A DNA stretch of 20,459 bases from Aureobasidium sp. EXF-3400 (taxonomy: Eukaryota; Ascomycota; Dothideomycetes; Dothideales; Saccotheciaceae), in contig SWBL01000561.1 in the NCBI GenBank assembly GCA_024195585.1, positions 1 to 20,459 of the forward strand, given 5' to 3'. Every line of letters begins with the position of its first letter. The first letter of the stretch is position 1. Shown piece by piece: positions 1 to 8,284 of the stretch. The notes beneath the pieces are model-generated. The model was not told the DNA's origin. It ran no database searches and saw nothing but the letters and a program-made list of their open reading frames with translations. Position numbers and translations under genes: made by a program.

Positions 1-79
<79 letters not shown>
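1..79. repeat. (CT)n / (GA)n dinucleotide microsatellite at the window edge
   Basis: An uninterrupted TC run of about 39 units starts at the first base and ends at position 79. Its true length is unknown because it is cut by the window edge. On the minus strand it reads as GAG AGA codons in frame with the last visible exon of the adjacent secreted-protein gene, so it would encode alternating Glu-Arg. It may be a genuine coding microsatellite, the start of untranslated or intronic sequence just past a missed splice donor, or a contig end where assembly stopped in low-complexity sequence. Confidence 0.97.
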
Positions 80-80
<1 letters not shown>

Positions 81-1161
81 ACACACCGCCCGCAAGCCCA
101 GGAGCCAAGAAAGGAGAATCGACAAAGTAGTTTTCCTCGAGATTTCCAACGTAGGTACGGTCATCTGCACACATACCTCCACCCGTTGGACCAATATGCG
201 GACAATGAACTTCTGGACGCAGAGGTACCATGTTTTGATGAATCTATTCTCCCTTTTGCATCAGCTTCCTCTTTTCGTCTTTCTACACATCTCAAAAGGG
301 GGAAAAGCACTTACCATACGACAAGACACAGTATCCATCCCCCACTCCCAACCCTCTCCAAACCTTGTTCTATTGAGGAGGTAATCTTCACAAGCTGTTT
401 GGTTTGCGTATTGCAGGTTTGTGCCGTTGCAGAAGGTTGTTGCTGTGGTGCAAATGCTCTGGGAGAGTTTTTGGTGGAGCAGGGAGGTTATGTCGATGGA
501 AGAAGAAAGGTTTAGGTGCGTGGATATGCTGGAGATTGTGCTGTTGAGTTGCCATTCGAGGTAGCGGAAGTTTCTGGGTGGTTTGGTTAGTGATATTGCT
601 TGTCATGGGGAGGAAAGAGGTGGAGAAGGATGGATGAGAAACAGACATAACTCACCCATCATACTGCGAAATCTCCCCCTTTTCATTAAACGTAACCCAA
701 AAGTCCAATTCTTGAGGTATCGTCGTTTTTGTAACTGGCAACATGTACTCCACCACAGCTGCAAAACTAACCACATTGCCACTTCCTAGAAAGCGTGTAA
801 ACGTATAGTTTACAGGATACCCTAGCAGTGTGAAGGCATCTGGGTTCAAAGCAATGTTGGCGAATAGACCAAATAGGTATTCGGTGTTTAGCTCGCGGCC
901 TGCGTAGTTGCGGGTGGCATCTACGCGGCCCAATATGTCGGAGGATAGAAGGGAAGAGTTTATGGAGAGGGATTGAGCGATGTTGAGGGGGTACATGTGG
1001 TTTTTGAGAAAGCGGTCTGTTAGATTGTAGAGTTCGGCGAAGGTGAAGTTGGGGGTTTGGTAGGATGGAGTGATGGTGGTGTTGGAGTAGGTAGGAGGTG
1101 AGGAAACTGCGAGTATGGGGGTTGAGAGGGAGAATAGAGCAAGGATGTGTTTGAGAATCAT
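1..1161 (-). CDS. Secreted Cys-containing glycoprotein with VHCPHIGP motif, 3' end truncated
   Basis: Three exons were derived by hand: 1161-656, 573-315 and 243-1, with introns of 82 nt (GTGAGT donor, CTAAC branch, CAG acceptor) and 71 nt (GTAAGT donor, TAG acceptor). The joined frame is open for 336 codons. The chosen ATG at 1161 gives a hydrophobic signal peptide (MILKHILALFSLSTPILAVSS); the frame extends further upstream but that extension looks like leader. The visible protein has ten N-glycosylation sequons (five in each of exons 1 and 2) and six cysteines, all in exons 2 and 3. The C-terminal part reads FGEGWEWGMDTVSCRM, then IHQNMVPLRPEVHCPHIG and GPTGGGMCADD. From memory this pattern matches an uncharacterised family of secreted ascomycete proteins; function is unknown, and an effector or extracellular role is only inference. 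No membrane span follows the signal peptide. The frame runs into a (Glu-Arg)n repeat and off the window. Confidence 0.8.
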
Positions 1162-2046
1162 CTCGTCGGTGTTTGAGAAGGTTATATGGTATGAACTGGA
1201 AAGAGCTGGATATACTGTGGCAGTGACAGGGAAGAAGCACTTGATATAGAGAATGACTAGAGTAGAAAGCAGACTCGAAGGATCCAAAGGCTGAAACATC
1301 TAGTACACCTCTTCCACCAATAGTGCACACCATCTTGAAGATAATAAGTTGTAGATTAGTAGCCTACCTTGACAACGTGCCTGCATTTCGAAGGAATGTC
1401 TTCGTGTACTTCATGCATGATATCCAAAGAACAACCAATGAACAAACCCACATGACTCTGTCAGCCTGACGCGAGTGAGACGTGGAAAGCAATTGACCGT
1501 AGTGATATGCATCTAGATTTATCAGTATACTCAAAAGACGTCCTGAAGCTCCACTTCTTACATATGGGTGTGTTCTGATGTTGGAGCAAGGATTCGGTGA
1601 AGGATGCTCCTGGGCGGCAACGCAGAGACATGCATGAATTTCCAGGCACCCGGGTTCAGAATTGCTTACCGTGCTTTTTCTAGCCTCTGAATCCTTCTCG
1701 CTTGGCTTACCTCCATGTAACTATATTTATGAACAACCTTTCGGGTGTTGGGGAAGAAAGATCCGACTGCTCTAGACACTGGCGAGAGGAAGTTAGATGA
1801 GCCCTCTGCTGTGGGCACCGCTTGACGTGCCGTCCTCAAGGTACTCTGATTGGTCGACTCGGAGTCCACTCCTAGTGGACAACAGATCCATGTAGCATCC
1901 TCAGTTAGGAAGTCCAATAAGAGAAAATGTCGAGGTGATCTCGAAGGCAGAGAGAGGATAGGATGTGATCAACATACCAGAAAGTGAACCACAAACTCTC
2001 ACTGGACTATATATATTTTTGTGGCATTTTGTCCTTCAACAAACCA
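1162..2046. other. Intergenic region, no gene recognised
   Basis: This holds the 5' flank of the secreted-protein gene and the 5' flank of the first tRNA gene. Short open frames occur on the minus strand (for example 1461-1649 and 1666-1917), but they show no domain, signal peptide or consistent splice structure. I see no RNA gene here. Confidence 0.6.
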
Positions 2047-2140
2047 GCCCTGCTGGCGCAATGGTAGCGCGCAAGACTTCTAATCATCTCTTCGATGAAC
2101 TGATATCTTGAGGCTGTGGGTTCGAGCCCCACGTGGGGCT
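2047..2140 (+). tRNA. tRNA-Arg (anticodon TCT), with 22-nt intron
   Basis: A full cloverleaf can be drawn. The acceptor stem is GCCCTGC (2047-2053) with GTGGGGC (2133-2139), two pairs being G-U. The D stem is GCGC/GCGC (2056-2059, 2067-2070) with a GG-containing loop. The anticodon stem is CAAGA (2072-2076) with TCTTG (2106-2110), and anticodon TCT sits at 2079-2081. The T stem is GTGGG/CCCAC around TTCGAGC (2121-2127), with discriminator T2140. The intron occupies 2083-2104, directly after base 37, the canonical eukaryotic position. It should decode AGA. A Pol III T-run follows immediately. Confidence 0.93.
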
Positions 2141-2148
2141 TTTCTTTT
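2140..2148 (+). terminator. Pol III terminator of tRNA-Arg
   Basis: Two T4 runs (2140-2143 and 2145-2148) separated by one C directly follow the mature 3' end, as expected for RNA polymerase III termination. The sequence ends in the octamer TCTTTTGC (2143-2150), also seen after the other two tRNA genes. Confidence 0.75.
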
Positions 2149-2666
2149 GCACTTTTGGGATATCGAACATATTTCTTTTGCTCCGAAATATGCATATATA
2201 TGATCGGGGAGGTGGTGTGAGGGTGTGTCTGTGAATTTGGTGGATTTTGAGGGCTTGGTGGGAGAGCTTCCAGGCTTCGAAGGCAGATTTTGGCATACCC
2301 AAGCCAAGGCCAAGATGACTATAGCAGCACCTTCTGCAAGGAGATGATGAAAGGGGCGATGGCATGTCTGGTTCTCGGCTACGCGAGAGGGATCTCATGG
2401 TGAGGTGAAGAGGTAGTCTCAGGAGTCAAAGCAATCGGATAGTCAAGGGGAAGCATTGAGAACAAAATTAAGCAAGCATTGGAACAGGTGAGCTAGGAAC
2501 GAGAAGAAACTTGCAAGTAGGAAAGGAGTACAATACCTCTGCTGTGTTGCTACCTTCCTCTCCCACTGACCACTGGTCTTGCAGACGCTCTTGATCTCTA
2601 GCTTGTCATGTTCACAGCTTCTGTCACGAGGATTATATTGCTAGAAACCGGAAAATATCGGAACAA
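2141..2666. other. Spacer between tRNA-Arg and tRNA-Phe
   Basis: About 525 bases with no supportable gene. Minus-strand frames at 2080-2398 run across the tRNA and are its antisense shadow. No repeat or second RNA structure was recognised. Confidence 0.6.
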
Positions 2667-2769
2667 GCCGCTTTAGCTCATCTGGGAGAGCGCCAGACTG
2701 AAGTCCACTTCACGTCTTCCTGTATCAGGAGTATTCTGGAGGCACTGTGTTCGATCCACAGAAGCGGCA
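2667..2769 (+). tRNA. tRNA-Phe (anticodon GAA), with 30-nt intron
   Basis: The acceptor stem is GCCGCTT (2667-2673) paired perfectly with AAGCGGC (2762-2768), with discriminator A2769. The D stem is GCTC/GAGC (2676-2679, 2688-2691). The anticodon stem is CCAGA (2693-2697) with TCTGG (2735-2739), and anticodon GAA is at 2700-2702. The T stem is CTGTG/CACAG around TTCGATC. The intron is 2704-2733, one base 3' of the anticodon, with base 38 at T2734. It reads UUC and UUU codons. Same strand as the flanking tRNA-Arg and tRNA-Glu genes. Confidence 0.95.
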
Positions 2770-2775
2770 CTCATC

Positions 2776-2779
2776 TTTT
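2776..2779 (+). terminator. Pol III terminator of tRNA-Phe
   Basis: A minimal T4 run begins seven bases after the discriminator, inside the octamer TCTTTTGC (2774-2781) shared with the other two tRNA genes of this window. Confidence 0.6.
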
Positions 2780-2803
2780 GCTGGGTATCATATCCGTTTT
2801 CTT

Positions 2804-2936
2804 CTTTTGCTTGTTAGTCGGGATGTCAACGGAGCTTTGGGAGTGTAGCATTGTTAACTGCATGCTTTTGCTCGTTGGCTGCAGAGTGTTTGTGTGGGGA
2901 GGGTTTTGAGCCGTGAAGCCTGGCTTTGCTCGTTGG
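2804..2936 (+). repeat. Three degenerate copies of a CTTTTGCTCGTTGG-like motif downstream of tRNA-Phe
   Basis: Related 13- to 14-mers occur at 2804-2817 (CTTTTGCTTGTTAG), 2865-2878 (CTTTTGCTCGTTGG) and 2924-2936 (CTTTGCTCGTTGG). The last two share twelve identical bases, TTTGCTCGTTGG. Their first bases overlap the TCTTTTGC octamer found right after each tRNA. They may be relics of a local duplication of tRNA 3' flanks; the origin is inferred, the similarity is visible. Confidence 0.55.
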
Positions 2937-3023
2937 TTTGGTTGGTGGAGGCAGCTATCGTGACTCTAGGGGACATTGAAATGACCATTGAACGTCTTGC
3001 ACAGCATTTATAGAGGTTGACGG

Positions 3024-3354
3024 TGCATCTGTGATGCAGAGGTCAACATATACAATGAGTTTTCGAGTTTGTTCAACAACCTTTCGACGAGGGAACTGCC
3101 GTGAACTTGTGCTTTTGATACGCCCCTTGAACTTGAGACCATACTCAAACTGATCTCGTCAACCACCGACCGGATCGAGGTCAAAAAGCCTTGGGAGATA
3201 TATGAGAGATTCAGTATCTTGAAGCCTTGATCGAAGAATGGGTTCAGCATCTTGTCGTAGCAGGATGTTCATAGGCGATATCAACCAGGGTGCTACCATT
3301 ACCAAGCTTTTACTAGAGTCTCTAAAGGATGAAGATGATAGTTGCAATTGGTGA
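3024..3354 (+). pseudogene. Possible decayed protein-coding fragment between tRNA-Phe and tRNA-Glu
   Basis: Reading forward, amphipathic protein-like segments appear in successive frames. From 3042 the frame encodes a segment beginning VNIYNEFSSLFNNLSTRELP, hits a TGA at 3102, and continues with LELETILKLISSTTDRIEVK and PWEIYERFSILKP before a TGA at 3228. A shift gives EALIEEWVQHLVVAG from 3221, with a TAG at 3272. A further frame gives MFIGDINQGATITKLLLESL, starting at 3265 and ending at a TGA at 3352. The pattern of at least two frame changes and internal stops suggests a broken gene piece. I do not recognise the parent family, and chance open frames cannot be excluded. Confidence 0.3.
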
Positions 3355-3370
3355 ATATGCTTACATCAAA

Positions 3371-3471
3371 TCCGATATGGTCTAGTGGCTAGGATTTCTC
3401 GCTCTCAAACCGTTTCTCCCAAAGAAACAATCAGGTCCGAGGAGGCCGGGGTTCAATTCCCCGTGTCGGAA
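3371..3471 (+). tRNA. tRNA-Glu (anticodon CTC), with 29-nt intron
   Basis: The acceptor stem is TCCGATA (3371-3377) with TGTCGGA (3464-3470), discriminator A3471. The D stem is GTCT (3380-3383) with GGAT (3392-3395) around AGTGGCTA. The anticodon stem is TCTCG (3397-3401) with CGAGG (3438-3442), and anticodon CTC is at 3404-3406. The T stem is CGGGG/CCCCG around TTCAATT. The intron is 3408-3436, in the canonical position after base 37. It reads GAG codons. Long open frames crossing this gene on both strands are shadows of it. Confidence 0.95.
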
Positions 3472-3478
3472 ACATTTC

Positions 3479-3482
3479 TTTT
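3479..3482 (+). terminator. Pol III terminator of tRNA-Glu
   Basis: A T4 run eight bases after the discriminator, inside TCTTTTGC (3477-3484), the same octamer that follows the Arg and Phe tRNA genes. Confidence 0.6.
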
Positions 3483-6065
3483 GCATCTTCCAGTCCCTGT
3501 CGATGACTCTTTTGTTGCGAGCCAAAAAACTTTTCGACTTTTTTTTCCCTCAAGGCTGACGAAAAGCGGAAGTCGCGTGCCGAAATTGGACAAAGGCACG
3601 GAGCAACATCACCTCTCGCGAGTCGCGACTCGAGCTCGCATGCCCGGAGTATCCACGGTCCGAGAGTTGGTTTGTCGGTGGCTGTGGGCAGTGCAGTGCA
3701 CGGCATGCTCGGGTGGAAAGACGTCCGAAGATGGTGGTCACTGGTGGATGTTGTCATTGTTTGTGTCATTGTGGTATCGTAGATTTTATGGGTAACGGGT
3801 CGGATAGACGTGTATGCTATTGAATTACACACCGACATGATCACCGTGTGATATCGATTCTTTGACTTTGGGTCAGACAGGATAGATGATCTGAAGTGGC
3901 AACGTAGATGCAGCCTGCAGATTGGTTTGCGCCTTGGTTGGATCTCTCTCTTTGCGTGGGGGCATGTGGAGAGAGCATCTGTGACTATTTGGAGATACGA
4001 AGTACGAAGCTCTTGAAATAGGTAGGCAAGTAAATTGACGACAGGTCTATTCCCAGAACTCTTTTTTGGCAGTGAGTGTAAGTTGTATATACGTTTGACA
4101 TATGGTCTGCCTTGGGATAGCTCAATGCCATGAAGCATCAGTTGCCGATGCATCCACGTTGTTGTCTGGAGACACAGCATATTCGGTGCATAATCCAAAC
4201 AATCGACAATCGGATAACTAGTTACAATGCTGCTCGTATGACTATCTTGATCTTGTGTGTGTGTGATAGAGAGCTTCCCTAGCCTGATGGCACAGCAGCA
4301 GTGATCATGCGGTTGATACTGTCTCATACAGATTATAGGCGAGGTTATGTCTTGTCAGATGTCTGCCATGAACCCAGAAAGACGGATTTATAGATGAAAA
4401 GATCATGCCTTGCTTCGATACTAACAAGACACTGTATGATCCCAGGGCAGTGGATTGATGGAGACATGATTAGCTGCATGATATGCACTTCTTTATCAAG
4501 CTCTGATCTCTGACTGTACCAACACCAAGACTACTATCCCATAGCTGACGAGGCCTGTATCAGTACATGTCGTGTTTGTCACACCACGAATAGGTTGTCA
4601 AGCCTAAACATTTAGGGTAGAGTCCTTCCAATAGTCAGGCCGACTAGGCAGAAAGTATCGCGCGACCTACCCTGGAAAGCAATGGACGAAAGAGATAAAA
4701 ATCGTTTGCGCCATTTCCACCGCCCCAAGAACCTGGAGTTCGGGTATCGTCGATTTACTCGTAGGCTTGGGAGGCCTGATAGATGCAGCTCATGGCAGTT
4801 TAGGCCACATTCAGCCTCACGGGTATAAAGCTCGATGGATTTGTTGAAACGCCCTATGCATCGCACCATAGTGCAAAGACCATACCACGTACACCAGTAG
4901 GTGATTATGAGTCTAGAAGATGAAGTTGGTTGAAAACTCTTCCTTCGTAGGCCTGATATTCCTTCAGCTTCCGGTTGGTACCAGATCGCCTATCGCGAGA
5001 ACGATTGTGGTGGCATTGCCGTTAGATCCTAATATCCCCAGATGATCATGCAGGTAGAAGGATTGAGACCTTTATGATTCGATGCAGTTCGTAGGTTGTC
5101 CCATACAAAAAGCAACTTATCGCATGTCAATAGGATAGACGGGTCAATTGAAGCATGACATATGTCTTTGCTGGAATCTCTGTCATTTTGTGGTAGACAG
5201 AGATACAAAACAGCCAAGGAACGTTATGCGCAGTCTGAAACCTCCGCGCTGGGCTGTCATGTTGAAAAGCCCGACTTTGTAACGGAGAGGCTGTTCAAAG
5301 ACCGAACTCGATCCGAAGGAATCATTGCAGCATTGATGTGAGAGAATGAATGAAAAGAAGATGATTCAAAACCAACGGTGGTCAGCGACAAAAAGAGACA
5401 GCGCACATGGCAAACATGCGGGCGGCCAGAAAGGTAAAAAGGTTGCTGCAAAAAGACATATGATCAACAGGCCGCGACTGCTTCGTACAAAGTGAGATCG
5501 ACGGCAAGCGGAAGACGAGAAACACGAAGAGGCGTGGGGGAAGGGACAGAGAATTGCAAGCGAGGGTGATTTTTTCTTTTTTCTTTTCTTGTCTTCCCCT
5601 CTTTCCCCATGGTGATTGATGTGTTCCTGAATCCTGCAGGGTACAATAGCTTTAATCCTGTCATTCGAAGAGACGTTGTGAACGGTTTCTCATGAAGGAA
5701 AGAGGGAATTAAAGAAGCAGAGCTTGGCGCATCATGACGGCCGGGAAAAAGAGGCAGCCAAATCAGAAAGAGTCTGTGCACTGGCCATGAGATTGGCCAG
5801 CAGAATACGCGAGGATACGCGTTTGGCACCAGGGGGATCTAGAACAGATGGGATGTTGAGCGCAATCAAAGGGTTGAACAGTCACGCAGGAGGCGAGAGT
5901 CAGAGAAGAGAGAAATGGATGATGATGTTCATAGACAGCAAGTCAACAATGGGATTGTCCCTGGTGGCTTTTCGTAGGAGAGAGGGCAGTAAGGTTGTGT
6001 TGACATGGTCCTGTGTTTCAATATTGGCCAGGGGTCATCAGGAACACTAGGCGGTTCCTGCCTTA

Positions 6066-6122
6066 GCGCAACGGGCAGGGCGCAACGGGGCTGGGTTGCC
6101 AGTGGACAGTGGACAGTGGACA
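6066..6122. repeat. Short direct repeats in the presumed WSC promoter
   Basis: Two copies of GCGCAACGGG (6066-6075 and 6080-6089) are followed by three perfect tandem heptamers AGTGGAC (6101-6121). They lie about 600 bases upstream of the WSC start codon. They could be transcription-factor sites or a small minisatellite; no factor was identified. Confidence 0.8.
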
Positions 6123-6707
6123 GGCTGCGCTGTCGTGGACGGAGGGAGCGGGATTGTGCCTGGTCACGCACACGGACGTCTCTTGCCTTTCTCTTCTTTG
6201 ATTGTTTCTCCGTCTTCGCTCCCTGTTTCTGTCCAAGTTTCCATCAATTCATCATCGACCTGCACTAGTTAGACCCCGTCCGACACTGCCTGTTCACCTG
6301 GCAGACGACATTCGCTATTAACCTACTTGTCTTCCTCTTCGACACCCACCGACACCCTGACACACTAATTCCTGGACTGCCACATTCCTCAACCGTGTAT
6401 TGACAAAACACCATTCCATCCTCGGCATCTTGCGACGCACCCTGAGGCACTCCCGAAACTTCAACGAGCCACTTCTGTACAGCATCCCTCTACAGACCAA
6501 AAAATACACACATTCGCGTGCTGGTCACGATAGTGTGGTTTTGACTTTTGGCTTATACGGACACGAGCTTGACACTTGACCTGTTCACTGGTGGTAGCAC
6601 GACGAGGCGACTGACGTTACTCAAGTCGCACCATCCAACACTCACACACACATCCTCATCCTTCTCCCGGAACCTTCTCAACCAACTTTCTCCCTCACAC
6701 ACGCACC

Positions 6708-7742
6708 ATGCTGTCAACAATGCGTTCTGTGGCAGCAGTCACACTCGCCCTCTCCGCACTCTCAGTCCACACAGTATCTGCAATCACCGCTGGTCCAATC
6801 ACAGATGCTGGCTGCTTCAGTGGATCCGCTGGTCTGGAGGATAACGGAACTTTCAACTACCAATCCAAGGGTCATTGCCAGGAGACATGTATCGGCGTTG
6901 GTGCCACTGTCATGGCCATGACTGACGGCAACGATTGTTGGTGTGGCTCTACCCTGCCAGCAAAGAGTAGTTTGCAGAGCGACGACTCAAAGTGTAGCAC
7001 ATCATGCGTTGGATACCCTGATGACATGTGTAAGTTGACACCCGACAACACTGCACACGTGCATCGACTAATATACATCTCAGGTGGTGGCGATGGATAC
7101 TGGAGCGTCTATTATACAACCACCGACACCGACGTTGGCTATTATGGCGGCGGCTCATCTAGCTCGTCAAGCTCATCGTCTTCCGCAGCCAAGTCTTCTG
7201 CTTCATCATCTTCCTCATCATCAAGCTCTGCGCCTTCCTCAATGATCACAAGCACCACTTCCACAACCCCTACCGCAGCCAAGGCTACTGTCATCACCAG
7301 CGTTGCTCCTGGTACGACCGTCATCATCACTCAGGTCCCCACTTCCACAGGCACCAGCTCGGCCGATTCCGAGAAGTCACACAAGGGAGGTTCAAATACT
7401 GCTGGAATTGCAGCCGGTGTCGTTGTTGGCATAGTTGTGGTTGCTGCACTTTTCGGTGCTGCATTCTTCTTCTGGCGTCGCAAGCAACGTCGTGAGACAG
7501 AAACTGGTCACCAGCAACTCAACGACTACTCGAGCTCGGCCCAAAAGCCCATGGCCTTTAGACCTGCACCAGGACCCGACTCTCGTATCGACCCCGACGC
7601 CATGGCATCAAGGAGAATGAGCGATGGCAGCATTGCTGATAACGAGGATTACTCGCGAAGAATATTGAAGGTGCGTTCAAGCGCTACTAATAAACACACA
7701 TCGAAAAGCGATACTAAAATCTCTCAGGTCACCAACGCCTAA
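6708..7742 (+). CDS. WSC-domain, Ser/Thr-rich single-pass membrane protein (wall stress sensor-like)
   Basis: Exons are 6708-7029, 7084-7670 and 7728-7742, giving 307 residues. Intron 1 (54 nt, GTAAGT, GACTAAT branch, CAG) restores the usual YPDDMCGGDGYWSVYY end of a WSC domain. Intron 2 (57 nt, GTGCGT donor, CTACTAAT branch) leaves a five-codon last exon ending ILKVTNA. The order is signal peptide (about 1-25), WSC domain (about 34-118) with eight cysteines at 36, 57, 61, 77, 79, 96, 100 and 108, a polyserine and Thr-rich stalk, a membrane span (about 215-238) followed by WRRKQRR, and a short cytoplasmic tail. WSC proteins bind glycans and some act as cell-wall-integrity sensors upstream of Rho1; this role is inferred. 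The ATG at 6708 has a good CACC context; an ATG four codons later is an alternative. Confidence 0.92.
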   Translation: MLSTMRSVAAVTLALSALSVHTVSAITAGPITDAGCFSGSAGLEDNGTFNYQSKGHCQETCIGVGATVMAMTDGNDCWCGSTLPAKSSLQSDDSKCSTSCVGYPDDMCKLTPDNTAHVHRLIYISGGGDGYWSVYYTTTDTDVGYYGGGSSSSSSSSSSAAKSSASSSSSSSSSAPSSMITSTTSTTPTAAKATVITSVAPGTTVIITQVPTSTGTSSADSEKSHKGGSNTAGIAAGVVVGIVVVAALFGAAFFFWRRKQRRETETGHQQLNDYSSSAQKPMAFRPAPGPDSRIDPDAMASRRMSDGSIADNEDYSRRILKVRSSATNKHTSKSDTKISQVTNA

Positions 7743-8284
7743 TGATCCGATTAGCGCTCGACTCTGCAACATCCACGACCTTGAACGACTTTACCAATAT
7801 CGATCGCCCGATTTCCTTGACGTTTTTCTTTAGCTCTTCTCCTCTTTCTCAAATGTTTTCTGGGATTGGCGAATGCCCGGCGTACATCACTGGAGCGCTT
7901 TTTTGATCTTGAATGATGAGGAACACTTTATTGTGCCATCTTCGTGTTGAAATGGGAGCGTTTTCTTCTGCTCTATCCGCCAGAGAACCATTTTTCCTTG
8001 TGTTTTCTTTTTGTTTCCTTTTCTCTTCACTACTCCCTTTCTCTTGTTCATATAACAGTCACCCATCACTACCCACCCCTCAACCTCTCACACACACGCC
8101 CAAATCATGGTAGACGCACATAACTCACAGCCTGTAATGGACACCGCTTCTTACAATGGACGCGAACAAGTAGCTCGTTTGACCACGCCAAGTAAAAACA
8201 GACTTTTACTGCACTTTGTCATTCTGCTTTTCGTTATCTTGTGACTAGCATGTGATACCAATAAGACATCGCATATAATCACGA
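7743..8284. other. Region between the convergent WSC and flavoprotein genes
   Basis: Contains the WSC 3' UTR and the 3' UTR of the minus-strand flavoprotein. The stretch 7960-8100 is T/C-rich and resembles a fungal promoter or leader, unusual between two converging genes, and is followed by a short ATG frame at 8107. Confidence 0.55.
8107..8244 (+). CDS. Possible small ORF, 45 residues, hydrophobic C-terminus
   Basis: ATG at 8107 sits in a favourable context (A at -3, G at +4) after a pyrimidine-rich stretch containing CATATAAC. The frame encodes a polar N-terminal half (MVDAHNSQPVMDTASYNG) and a very hydrophobic end (LLLHFVILLFVIL) just before a TGA. It could be a tail-anchored micropeptide, the remnant of a longer gene, or simply a chance frame in the WSC 3' UTR. 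No family is recognised. Confidence 0.25.
   Translation: MVDAHNSQPVMDTASYNGREQVARLTTPSKNRLLLHFVILLFVIL

Larger units (their letters stand above)
3472..6707. other. Long gene-poor interval of about 3.2 kb upstream of the WSC gene
   Basis: No intact protein gene can be supported. The longest frame (minus, 3431-4327, 298 codons) begins as the antisense of tRNA-Glu at its 3' end and has Arg/His/Thr-rich composition typical of a non-coding frame. There is a short GT run near 4254-4263 and a T-rich pyrimidine tract near 5568-5606. From about 6180 to 6707 the sequence is pyrimidine-rich on the plus strand, as in fungal promoters and leaders, and is probably the promoter and 5' UTR of the WSC gene. 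Confidence 0.6.

Noticed and set aside
2007..2398. Minus-strand frames crossing tRNA-Arg
   Set aside because: The GLEPTA-type peptide is the usual antisense translation of a tRNA T arm; there is no independent coding evidence.
3431..4327. Minus-strand frame of 298 codons starting with an ATG
   Set aside because: Its 3' end is the antisense of tRNA-Glu, giving the well-known spurious RGIEPRPPR ending, and the rest has no domain and non-coding-like composition.
7142..7330. Acidic minus-strand frame within the WSC gene
   Set aside because: It is the reverse complement of the polyserine and Thr-rich stalk codons.
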